Below are positions 48,600 through 59,484 of a stretch of DNA of 64,000 bases, one piece after another. The position numbers were made by a program, and so were the translations under genes. The notes under the pieces are model-generated. The model saw only the letters and a list, made by a program, of their open reading frames with translations. It ran no database searches and was not told where the DNA came from. The stretch's first letter is position 1, and each line of letters begins with the position of its first letter. The DNA is from Epinephelus fuscoguttatus (taxonomy: Eukaryota > Chordata > Actinopteri > Perciformes > Serranidae): contig NC_064756.1 of assembly GCF_011397635.1 (NCBI RefSeq), forward strand, positions 32,726,996 through 32,790,995, read 5' to 3'.

Positions 48600-50488
48600 G
48601 AAAAATGTGTTTATAATCTCATGAGTAAATTTGTGTTTGTTTATCAGTAGAGAAGGTAGCTTATATTATTCACTGACTCGTACATTTGGAGCTTGACACA
48701 CACATGACTTAGAGCATGGTCTTGCTCTCAGATGTCCCGCCCTGAGTAAATGATTCTCTTGCATGTTGTCTTGATACTCTCTAAAGAATGTGATGAGTCT
48801 AATTACAACTCAATTATCTGAATTATCAATGTAGAAAATGTGACAATCTTATGTGAGTTTTAAACACCCCTCTCGGAGCTTGGCATTTCTGTCACGATCA
48901 CAGGCTTTGTAATTAAATGGGTTTTGTCTGCCCATGGATCATTGCTTTCAGCTGATTAAGGAATGATAGGAAAGACTCTATAAATCAAAGACAACCAACC
49001 CAACTAATTAGCTATCCTAACCATTACATCCACTAACAACCGCTGGAGGTGGTTTCTCTTACATAATCAACTTCATTATTAGACTGTGTCACTGCAGCTT
49101 GTAATGGATCACATCTGATAGTGAGCCAGCAAAGCATAGTTGGAGAAAAGGCATATTGTATCATTAAATCCTCTTTAATGTCAAATTTGAATGGGATACA
49201 ATACCAGGAGATTATTAGCACTCTTAGTTATAGGTGAAAACAAACTCAGAGCTGTTTTTTTAGGCTCCCGTTCCCAAGGGCAAACAGGGGGCTGGGTCAT
49301 TTCAATTACTATGTCTGGTGGAACACTTTGGCTCGATTTTAATTTGTCTTTATATCAATTAATAAACCTTGACAGCAACATTACATCAAGGTACAAACCA
49401 TAAGTATGAAGGACATGCCGTTACTTAATGGTTTAATTACAGAATTCTACGTTGACATTAAGTGAATACAAAATAACTCCATCCCCCCTCATGTGAGCAA
49501 CACTCAGGACACAAAGCCGCAGAGAGATAATCCACTAACTGCAAAAAAAATCTGTGGCAATTGTCTGCATTGAGTAAAGATTGTGCCCTCAAAAGGTTCA
49601 CCTTCAGAGTGGAGCTATTATGTTTCTCCTGATATGGGGCTGATGCTAATCAGTGTGGATTGTATTTTATGCCTTAAGGCAGGAAAATGTGCTGATGAGA
49701 GCCCTACAATAAATGAACCTTATCACCTAATGGCATCTCAGCCCACCCTGTGACTTACTGAAAAAGCCCTTGCTAAATGTCACGGGCAGGCAGAATCCAC
49801 ATGTGAAATAATTAGAGAGAAATGAATGATCCACAGATGGACTGGTCAGTCATCATTATTGCTGATAGCAAACTCAGGGGTCTCTTGGAAACAATCACTG
49901 CTTTCAAATACCATCCTCAGAAAACATTTCAAATACTATCCTCTGAAAAATATTTTGATCGATGCTCAAATGTAATGAATAGCAAAGTAAAACTGTCCAA
50001 CCGTGTTAACATTAATTTATCCTGAAAATGTTTTGTACTACAACTAACAACACATAACAGAGCTCTGAACACATCTAAAAGTCTGCAAACTTTACACTGC
50101 AGCACTGGTGGCTTGCTGTGTGAGGTAATTGCAGTAAAAAAAAAAAAAAAAATTATAGTTGCTGTGCTGAACAAAATGCTGAGCAGGCAAAGTACTCACT
50201 AATTGTACACACACTTAAGAGCTGCCAGGTGACGTTAATTAAGAACACACAATTACTGTAAGTGTTTAATCTCACACTATGCGTATTGTTATCTTTATTA
50301 ATAAATAAGGCTGCCATGAGGGATGCAGAGTAGAAAATGGAAATTTAAAAACTAAGAGCCTCCAGAGTTGAAGGTGGAGTTAAAATGTTGGCGAGACTGG
50401 GGACATCAGAATTTTGATTTATTTCTATCTAATTTGCTGTAATAACCTTATGTGTGAGGAGGCATTATAAAATGTATCATTCTAATAA
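48600..50488. other. Repeat-poor DNA, candidate regulatory
   Basis: No gene. The sequence is notably free of recognisable repeats and contains homeobox/POU-like clusters (GTAATTAAATGGG, GCTGATTAAGGAATG, CAATTAATAAACC, GATGCTAATCAG). A 17-A run lies at 50136-50152. Confidence 0.3.
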
Positions 50489-50489
50489 A

Positions 50490-50765
50490 CAACAGTAAGC
50501 AAGGTACACAAGTAGCACGTGTAAGGGACACGCCCCCATTAATATTAGGAACATGGGCATTTGTCCCCCCAACATACAACTGACAAAATTAATGACGCTT
50601 GCAACATGAATTGATGAATAGAAAGCACAAATTAGTACATAGAAATTAATCACAATGCAGGAAATGAAGGGTGTGGTGCTCAAAATTTGCAGATAGACGA
50701 CCCCAAACCCCTGTTTGATATGTGTTCCCCCTCAATGTTGGAACACAACCTACACCCTTGTCAAG
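50490..50765 (-). repeat. Dispersed repeat fragment, same family as 4128-4330
   Basis: CACGCCCCCATTAATATTAG, GCATTTGTCCCCCC, GTTCCCCCTCAATGTTGG and CCTACACCCTTGTC share word order with the intron-1 copy, partly in opposite orientation. Confidence 0.5.
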
Positions 50766-51224
50766 GTATATATGACAGAGTGCTATCCATCCTATAGCTC
50801 CATCCAGAAAATCAAGATGGATGTGGTCTCTGGCTGATGGCCATGTACGTTAGCTGCCTATATTTGAATTTTAAATAAAGGGAGATTTATAGTAAGACAT
50901 CAAAGTATTATGGCCGTGCCCTGCAGTGCTACACAGGAGCCTACACTAGTGTTACTATGCACTATGCAAATGCAAAGCATCAGCCACTCTATGTTTAATA
51001 TACTTTAGGATTTGTCAAAACTTTCTGCTCAGAATCACAGGTTATGAAGCTGATAAGTGGGTAATTGTCAGTGCACTGCAAAGAGGTTTTAACAGTAATT
51101 GCCTGCTAATTAACCCTCCAGGGTGAACACAAATCTTGACTTGAAAATAAAACATTTTTGGCCCTGTATGCAGGCTGCAATAGAGTTCATCTCTACTTTG
51201 TGATATTGCGATTATCACTCCAAC

Positions 51225-51260
<36 letters not shown>

Positions 51261-52880
51261 TGCGTGTAGGATTGAAACGCCCTGTGGAGCAGGGCTAAGT
51301 AGGCAATCACTCATTCTGAGTAACGGCAGAGGTGAAATGTAAGTAAACTCTGTGAATGTGCACGGCCACCCAAGTGCCAGATGCTGCGAGCTGGTGCCAA
51401 CATGGCATGTGAGTGACTCATTAAATCAGAAGAGTGAAATCCATTGGCCTTTCTCTGATGACTCTGTCGCTCATTCAAACCAGCAGCAATTCTGCCCGGG
51501 ACTTTCTTCGATCAGGGAGAGCAGCCAGCTGGGACAGTTCCCGATTCATTATTGGCATGAAAAAAATAAATAGATAAAGAATTAAAAAAAAAAAAAAGTA
51601 GCATTGAGAATAGGACCATGGGGAGGCAGCTATGGTATTAGGGAAAGGAAAACAGTTTCCTGTAAGCAGCAGATTATGAAAACATTAAGCAACAATTACC
51701 GTAATGAGAGTTATTGAAGCGGCAAGGTAGCAGACAAGCTGTGTGCATCTGGTTGCTGCATCTGGCTGCAGTGGCAGAACATCCAAAGGGGCAGGCACGA
51801 AGTCATTCATTTGTTATAGCCATTCCTTCCCTGTGGATGGAGAAATGGCATGTCAGTAATTGTCATGTACTGAAAATGATCTCACAGGCTGCATATTGAT
51901 GCATGCACTGCTATGGATACTAAGTGCACTGTCAGAAACTTTGGAGATGTCATTTAGGGTAAATTGAGGGAATGACTTTCAGTGGGCAATTCGTATCCCT
52001 CCCTCTGTGTTGAGAGATGTGCACAAGATAGATATTATCATTGCTGATAGGATCCAGATCTTCATCTTTTTTATTGGCAAAAACAGCCACAGAGACCAGC
52101 CAAACTTGGCTTTGCATTAAACCAATGTGAAGAATGTTAATATTTAAACTAATGCAAGATACTTGAATTTGAAGCATCATTTCTGCTGCTTCAAAAACCA
52201 TTTTGATTGGGATTATGTTATCTAATGCACAACACAGTAGATTTTGTGCAGTTTTTGCTTAATAACCCTTAATTTGCTCAACTATCTTATCATTGCTACT
52301 GTCATTAGCATTTCAGTGTCTCCCATACAGAGAGCCGAAGATGTAGTGTGTGCTGCTTATAGACAGACAAATAAAAAAAATTAAAAAATCTATCAGGTTA
52401 ATAAAACACTATTTGTTTTTATGTTTACACCAGGCCTAATCACAAACAATTAATGTTTTCAAGCCCATCCATTTCCCCCCCAACATCTGCAGGAGAAAAC
52501 TATTTGGCAATTCAATTAAAAGTGGCCTTTTCAACTTATTAGTGACAATCAAATTTTAACAGTATTTCTTTTGTTTGTTTGCTTATTTGAGTAAATTGAA
52601 TCATTTTTTTCTTCCTGAAGGCATTGCATTCCTATCTGTTGACATCATCAGGGTTTTAGGAATGGTCCGTCACATTATGCTCCTATCCTAGGAGGTCTAG
52701 AAAAGATATAATGCATGATAATTTTAATGTTTGAGACTATTGTGGATAACTGCCATCTTCAGTAAACATATACACACCATCCACCCTGACAAAATTAATT
52801 GCATGGTGCATGTGATGATCACAATTAACAAACACTCTGTGTTTTATTCATTTTGTGTTGGGTTCATTTTCACTTCCTGG
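50766..52880. other. Repeat-poor DNA, candidate regulatory
   Basis: No gene. The patch 51320-51560 (GCCAGATGCTGCGAGCTGG, TGAGTGACTCATTAAATC, GACTTTCTTCGATCAGGGAG) is GC-balanced and enhancer-like. Confidence 0.3.
51228..51259. repeat. (GT)n microsatellite, 16 units
   Basis: An uninterrupted GT run of about 32 bases followed by CTGCGTGTAGG. Confidence 0.95.
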
Positions 52881-53290
52881 TTTGTCACTGGCAATTTAAC
52901 ACGTACAATATTGAATCCTGCCCCCACTGCACCCAGCGGCCCATTTAATCAGGGAGTGGGATAAAGGCTGAGCAGCACAGCCCCAGACGAAACGTACAGT
53001 AACGTGACTCTCTCTCTCTACTAGGGACTCAAGATGGATGGGCTGGGCTATAGTCTGGATGGAACGCCTCCATTGGGCCGTTTGGCCTGGTGGAGCCCAT
53101 CAATCAGGGCGGCACCAGAGGTCTAGGCTGAGGCTGTGTAATGATGCGAACAGCATGTGGCCGAGCCATCCCTGGCTGCTCAGGTGTAAGGGTCTGCCCT
53201 GTCCACCAGTCCTCTCAGCTCCCTCACCGCTATCATCCATCATATGCCGGCCAGATTCAAGGCACGCAATGGATTTTATAGGTTGGATTT
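52880..53290 (+). other. GC-rich patch with a 30-codon small ORF
   Basis: This is the most GC-rich repeat-free patch of the gene-poor stretch. It has a TATA-like GGGATAAAGG near 52970, a CT run ending in TAG, and an ATG in strong context (AAGATGG, ATG at 53034). That ATG opens a 30-codon frame, MDGLGYSLDGTPPLGRLAWW onward, to TAG at 53124-53126. I know no such peptide. It may equally be a conserved non-coding element. Confidence 0.3.
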
Positions 53291-56200
53291 GATAAGATCG
53301 CTTCAGATCAAACTCAAGACAAACTGTAAATGGAGTTTGAATTAAACATGTTGTGATGTTATTTTTTAGGCCAGTCGTGTTTATCACCTCAGACTTATTA
53401 GGTATTTTATAATCTTATTTTTTAAAGATACTACTACTCTACAGTAGCTTGTTCTGAAAGAAAAATAATTGGAGCTTGGATTGCATGATCCTTGACAAGC
53501 ACTGTATTTGGATTTCTAATCCTTTAAATGGAAAGCAGTGCAGAGGTGAAGACCAGACAGATCACTTTCCCTAATAGCAGTTGTACAGGAAGTTGCCATT
53601 AGACATTTTTTATGTGCCCCATACTTACGGCAGTGTGGGCGCTTCAATCTTTCTATAAAGTTCATTAAAGGACATATTTTATTGCACATTATGTGCTTTA
53701 TACCCCTCACACAAACATATTATGCTCCTGGATGAAGGTGGCCTTATGAGTCCCATAAAGCAGGCCTCATGAATATGATTGTAAAAGCTGCTGCTCAGTA
53801 TGGACTCAGTGTGAAGGGAAGGTCATTTGGTAGAAAGCATGCACTGCAAAAATGTATGCTTATAAAGATGTCTTTGGTGGGATTTCCAAGCTGCTGAAAT
53901 ACATCTGCTGCAGCCTAATGGACTTCTCTCCTCCACTGGAAGCGATATCTGGATTGGATTTCAGCGTGTTCTTATGGGACTGAATTAAGGCAAACCCATT
54001 CTTTGGTCAAGGATTTGTTTTATGCTGTCTTGTGGTGGGCAACACTCAGTCCCCAATGGCCCTGAAATTCCATTATAAGCACAATACTGGAATTATTTTT
54101 TGGTTTCATTGCCATCATAAATTGAGTGTACATGCGACCCCACATGTAAGGGTAAATGAGCATTGACAAGTGGCACATGAATCCTGCTCTTGTCTCCTGC
54201 TTGTTCATTTTACTGCATGTGAGAGCTTTTGGTATTTGCATTTCCACGAGTGTGATAATGACGGGTGTAGAATCAACTAAGCATTTTCCATTTTTCCTAT
54301 GTAATCAATGTTGAATGATTTTTTAAAAGGCAGTGTGTATGAATGGCTGATAATTGCTTTTTGTTCTTCGTTGGTGATTACTAGGTTATGGAGGCATAGC
54401 AATTTCTGATTAAACCCTCAAATTGGATTTGAAAACTGGGATTTGAGGTGTGAAGAAGGGTGTTATATAGTGCATTTTATATGGATTTCAAATTCAGTTC
54501 TCTCTCCTGAATTTCAGGAAATCATTAAGACGTATGCATCTAAAAGGTTTATTAATTTTATATTAATTGTCTCATTTACCTGCAAAGGGATTTCACACTC
54601 TTCTAAAATTGAATGAGTAATATCCCTTCAAATCCTTTTAAGCCTATAAACTCCAGAGAAAGAATATTTCCTGATAGAGTTGCAGTACCTCTAGTGCCTG
54701 TTTTTTTTTCTATGTCACATCTTGTTAATCTCATCTATATTTGGGCATCTTATCAGTAAGACCTTACTGAGCGAACTTCATAATTAAAGAACGTATTATT
54801 ATTATGACTTTAATTACATAACTGTGTAACTTTGTTTTAATTAAGAATACCCTTCCCTGATGGGAGCATAGTTTGACTGGTGTTTGAGTGCAAGGGCGTA
54901 AAAGCAATTTCTTACCCAGCACAAGCACGATTATTATGAAGTTCACCAGCCTGGATTCCAGGAAGTACTCTGTGACCTTGAAAATAAGTGAATGACAATG
55001 ATGGTCTTGTCTCTTTACCTATCACAGCATGCAAATTGCAAAATTGTATGCTCCATTACTACTTGTAGTTGCCTCCAATCTCATCACAGCATTTCACATT
55101 TCCTATACTATGTCTGGGCATAAAAAGAGCTCATGGCCACTGTAATCTGGGGGTTAATAGCAGCCTTTTATAAAGGGTGGTGAGGGTGAACGTCCTTTTT
55201 GCAAAGAGAGGGGCAATGTCCAGAGATTATTAAGATGTGTTGCCAAGACATAATGGGGTTCCAGCACATTACATACACCTCTCTATGTCATTAGGTTTTG
55301 TCAGGCATAAAAACACTCATTTTACTAATATGGACAAACCATTCTTCATTGGCATGGTAATGACTTGGGAACTGAGTGCAGTCCAATCAAGTCATCACTA
55401 TGTCATGGATGACTGAATTCATTTGCAAGACCACCATAGATGGCACTGTTGCACTGCTGACAGGCTGACTGACAGCATGCTGATGTGCCAGTCATGGAAC
55501 ACAGATTGTGGTGTCACTCCTGATATGTGCATTTGCTGAAAAGCCGCGGTGCCTGATTAGTGGTTAAACAATCAATATTGAAAAGCTATCAAACAAATAA
55601 AACTTTCTGAACTTATCAGTTCACTTGTTTTTTTGTGATAGACCAAATTCATTTTGCTGCAGTACCCTGTAGCCAAAGACTTTGTTATGTTTTAATATGA
55701 TGTAATTATGAGGCACTCACTTGGACTTCCTGTGATATGTCTGGCCAATTGAAAAAAAAAAATACAAATGTGAATTTCAAATGAGAGGGACTGAGGCACC
55801 CTATCTTCATTTCCAGTAAAGCTTCAGGTGCTTATTTGCTGTGAATTATAGAAATATGAGGTGTCATTCACCTTGACAAGCCTATTTTCTGCCCTGTAAT
55901 TCCATCTGTGCAAGTTAAACATATGCATGCCTTTATTATAGTATGCAGCATGTGTTGATTGCCAGTCCCCTTTTCTGAGATTTCAAATGCTGCATGTTTC
56001 ATTATTGCAAGGTTTAAAAAAAGAAAAAGACGAAGATGAAGTTTAATCAAGAAATTTAATAAAAGAAACATTAGACTGCTCTCTCATCAGAGTTGATATT
56101 ATTTCCAGATAAAGCATATCAATAATATGTTGAGTTGGAATTTCCATATTTCCATGGTATTTTATAAAGCCTAATAAGATAAAGCTTGTGGGTGCTTACT

Positions 56201-57812
56201 GTAAAATGTATTAACACAGTCACTTCTGTTATAGGAAAACCATAAGTTGATGGTTTGTACAATAGCAGATTTATCCAAAATGGGTTTTGAGCTTTCACAG
56301 GTAAATACTCAGTGTTTCTCTGTGGGCGTTAAGCTGCATCACTATGCTGCGGAGATGAAAATTGGAGCTGAATTTCAAAAGGATATAAGGCACTTCAACA
56401 AGCCATTTATTGAGGCGAACAGCCTACACATGGCAGGCCACACAGGCCTTCACCAGGGCTATGGGCCTGTCTGGTGGCTCTCCAATTTAACAAAGTGATG
56501 TTTTAATGAGCCTGGCTCCAAGGGACAGAAATGCTATTCTCATTTGAGTTCCTCGCTGAAAAAAAAAATCCAGAACACCTGGTACTGAATAAATGCATGG
56601 TAATGGCAGAACAACATACTATAGCCCACTGAGAGAGAAAATCCTCTCGTTATCCCCATCAGTTTGTCATGACTAAATCAAACAGTAATTGTAATATTGA
56701 ACCTAACCATTACATGCAATGATGGTAACACTGTCATTTCAGTTTGGGAACAAAATAAGACATGCAAATTGAATATTGATGTAATGACATTCTGAATTAT
56801 GCAATGAAAACATTGAGCTACCATCCCCCGCAGTCTGGGTGATAAGGATTACCTTTTTACCCCAGCCATAACAAGCATATCAAGCACGCGGCTTGGCTCC
56901 AGTGCTTTGACTCCTTTTAAAGTATCTCTCCACTGTGATGTGCGCGATCACACAGAAGTGTGATGTGTTCACAGATCAAGGATGCTCATACTCATGTGCT
57001 GTGAGACTGGCCTCATTAGGGCCAGAAAGTTCTAGTTTGGAGACTTTATCCATGCCACAAAGGGTCTATGGATTCTGCTCTGAACCCCATTTGCTGGTGC
57101 AAAGCACCACAATGCAACCATCAAAGTTACTTTGGAGGCATGTTCTCTGCTATGATTAAGACACTGACCCAAGGTACCACCATAAAGTACATGATCAAAT
57201 AATTTACGGTGACAAGACTAATCTTAATACCAGAAGTATTCATTTTCAAATGTTGTATTATCATTGTCCTCTCCTGGTGTAAGAGGATGAGTTCAGCACG
57301 TGTCTTAAATGTATAGAAATGGAGAATAACTCCTTATGTGATGCAAATGGAAATACAGGGCTCCTACATTTTTACCAGTCCATACAGCCTAGATAACAAA
57401 ATGGAAATTCATCAGCCCACTACTTTACACTGGCATGTGGAAAACGGCATAAAGTGCATAGCAATGGGAGTAGAGATTGTAACCTTAACAGCCTATTCCT
57501 GAAACATCATTAAAAACACATCACTGAACTGAATTGCCTCCAAGTGCCAAAGAGCTCAGATTGTTTATATTGCCTAAATGCTTTCAACTTACAATATGCA
57601 AATGTATGGCTGTGGCTATTTAGCCTGTATTTCTTCAGGATATTACTTAAGAGCTTGTTAAACAACAGCAAACCTGAAAAAAACGAAGTATATAATTATT
57701 ATTAATTTTTTTGATTTCTTATTTAAAAATAAAATTGCTGAACATGTCTTCTGTGTAACGTCATATTATTATTATTATCATTAGCCTATAACTAAATATA
57801 GCCTACTTATAA
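53291..57812. other. Repeat-poor DNA, candidate regulatory
   Basis: Over 4.5 kb with no gene and almost no repeats, unusual beside the repeat-rich 30-48 kb part. There are many TAATTA/ATTTGCAT-type words. A weak CTCF-like ATAGATGGCAC lies near 55437. Possibly a cluster of conserved non-coding elements. Confidence 0.3.
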
Positions 57813-57837
57813 TTTTATTTATTTATTTATTTATTTC
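57813..57837. repeat. (TTTA)n microsatellite
   Basis: About six TTTA units, directly before the promoter-like patch at 57880. Confidence 0.9.
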
Positions 57838-57879
57838 CTTTTTGGGACATCATAAATCGCACGAGGTGCTTTGTCACTT

Positions 57880-58092
57880 CCGGCTACTATCTTTGTAGAT
57901 GAGCGTTGCAATTTGGCAAACTGGATAAAAATACAGTTATTATATTTATTATATAGCGGGCAGAACATTTTTTCGTCCTGATGATTAGAGGAGTAATAGA
58001 GGATTCTGGAAGCACCCTCATAACAGTAATGACAATCGTAATAGTAATAGAAATAGTTAATAAAATCGTTGTGGATTATCTCTGAGGAAAAC
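57880..58092 (+). promoter_or_regulatory. Promoter-like patch and possible non-coding first exon
   Basis: CACTTCCGGCTAC (57876-57888) is a good ETS-type promoter motif, within a patch that is CpG-richer than its flanks. About 200 bases on, AAAACAG|GTGCGTGG is a good splice donor after 58092. Upstream stops close all useful frames, so the exon would be 5' UTR. The following sequence (GCATTAACGTTAATTAACTG, CAGTAGCTAGCTTAAC) looks like a typical fish first intron. Transcription is not shown. Confidence 0.3.
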
Positions 58093-58320
58093 AGGTGCGT
58101 GGCATTAACGTTAATTAACTGCAGGGGAACAGTAGCTAGCTTAACTTTATAGCTAAAGTTAGGTATTATTCTGTATGTTTGCTAACCTCCAGAAGCAGCC
58201 AAGTAATTCATATGTGTATGGCCTTGGTCATTTTTGAAAATAAAATGTTAGAGGGTAATATGTTTAGCAGTCAGTGTCGGGCAGTAACGTTACTCATAAC
58301 GCTTCGCTTCACAACAACGC

Positions 58321-58418
58321 GAAGCTCCAGGAAATACATCCTACCAAAGGTGAGCCCTCCTTGGCCGCGGAGGCTGGCTGTTGCCCTGCACTGGCTACAC
58401 TATCAAAACTGGATTTTT
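58321..58418 (+). repeat. Duplicated segment inside the hAT-like element, copy 1
   Basis: About 91% identical to 58727-58823, both running from GAAGCTCCAGGAAATACA to the word GGATTTT. It interrupts the terminal TAACG region. Both copies carry a splice-donor-like AAAG|GTGAGCCC. Confidence 0.85.
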
Positions 58419-58726
58419 ATCAGTAACGCGTTACATTAATGTATCACTTTTCTGGTAACGAGTAACGTTACAGTAACTACTTACCAGTGAAATTTGAGTA
58501 ACAATTAACAGTTACTCCTGCGCACGCACGTTGTAAATCAGCAAGCTAGTTGGAAATGCTCACCTTAGTGGCTTGAAATATTCCTATTATTTTGGTTTTG
58601 TCAGGAGGAAAGATGACAAGGACGCTGTTGCTACCGATGGCCGGTATAAAACATTTTTCACTGCAAAGAACTCCATTCCTCCGGTCTGAAACACCTCTGC
58701 TACTACGACCAACAACACAGCAACCT

Positions 58727-58823
58727 GAAGCTCCAGGAAATACACCCTACCAAAGGTGAGCCCTCGTCGGCCGCGGAGGTCGGCTGTAGCCCTGCACTGG
58801 CTAAACTACCAAAGCTGGATTTT
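58727..58823 (+). repeat. Duplicated segment inside the hAT-like element, copy 2
   Basis: The partner of 58321-58418, offset about 406 bases, with roughly nine differences. This copy lies in the element's interior and is probably the original site. Confidence 0.85.
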
Positions 58824-59394
58824 AATTGTGGACAGCTGCAGCTACAAATAAGTAATGAAGCTTGTGGCTGGATGTAATGTTGCTCCATGAGTACTCAGAG
58901 CCTTGGGGAAAATACCGGTCACAGGCAACAGAAAGAAAGGTACATAGAAGCTATTTAGCATTAGCTACACTTAACTGCGATTACCTTGACATTCACACAG
59001 AGGCACACATCTCAATTTTAGGGAGATATGCAAATACCAATTTTATGGGGTGTAACGGAAAAGTAATATAACGAGTAGTGTAACGAAATACTGTTGGCAG
59101 GAAGAATACATAAAGAAATATCATTACTTTTGAAAAGAGTAAGGAGTAATGAGTAATAAATTACATTTTTAGAGAAACAAGCCCAACATTGTGGCAGTAC
59201 AAGATACAGCATTTTAAACTGCTGCTTTCACATTAATGATTTTGCCTTAATAGCTCCATGCAAATGATTTTTCAAGTCAAAAACTGATAATGTTGTAAAA
59301 AAGCAATGCATAAGTTATATTTAAGCTTACATACTGACAGAGCAATAAACCTTTATCTTAGTGAGTGGTTTTCTTTTACTGTATCTAACCTTAG

Positions 59395-59484
59395 GTCTCG
59401 ACAGATTTCAGGCCTTGGATGCCAGGTCAAGTAGCCAGAGGGTGATCGACTTGGAGTTTGGTGAAAAGCATCAAGATCTCATGG
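59395..59484 (+). other. Candidate 90-nt internal exon of an unknown gene
   Basis: A pyrimidine-rich acceptor (TTTTACTGTATCTAACCTTAG) and a consensus donor ATGG|GTGAGT bound 90 bases that stay open in one frame, phase 1 at both ends, reading LDRFQALDARSSSQRVIDLE then FGEKHQDLM. I do not recognise the peptide. It lies 1.3 kb after a possible first exon (57880-58092). It may belong to an unannotated transcript or a 5' exon of a gene beyond the window (TENM4 lies on this side in human). Chance is not excluded for so short a frame. Confidence 0.35.

Larger units (their letters stand above)
58272..59191 (+). mobile_element. Non-autonomous hAT-like element
   Basis: The left end CAGTGTCGGGCAGTAACG and right end, reverse complemented, CAATGTTGGGC, together with repeated TAACG/GTTAC words next to both ends, are hallmarks of a common teleost hAT-type family (CAGTGTTGGG...). 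Flanks TAGCAGT (58265-58271) and TGGCAGT (59192-59198) agree in 6 of 7 bases, an imperfect target-site duplication. It is 920 bp with no transposase. A 97-bp internal segment is present twice (58321-58418 and 58727-58823). Confidence 0.75.

Noticed and set aside
50136-50152. 17-A run considered as a retroposon tail
   Set aside because: No recognisable retroposon body or target duplication beside it; simple mononucleotide repeat is enough.
58179-58439. 86-codon frame near the candidate promoter
   Set aside because: It runs into the hAT-like element and its TAACG repeats; not a gene.
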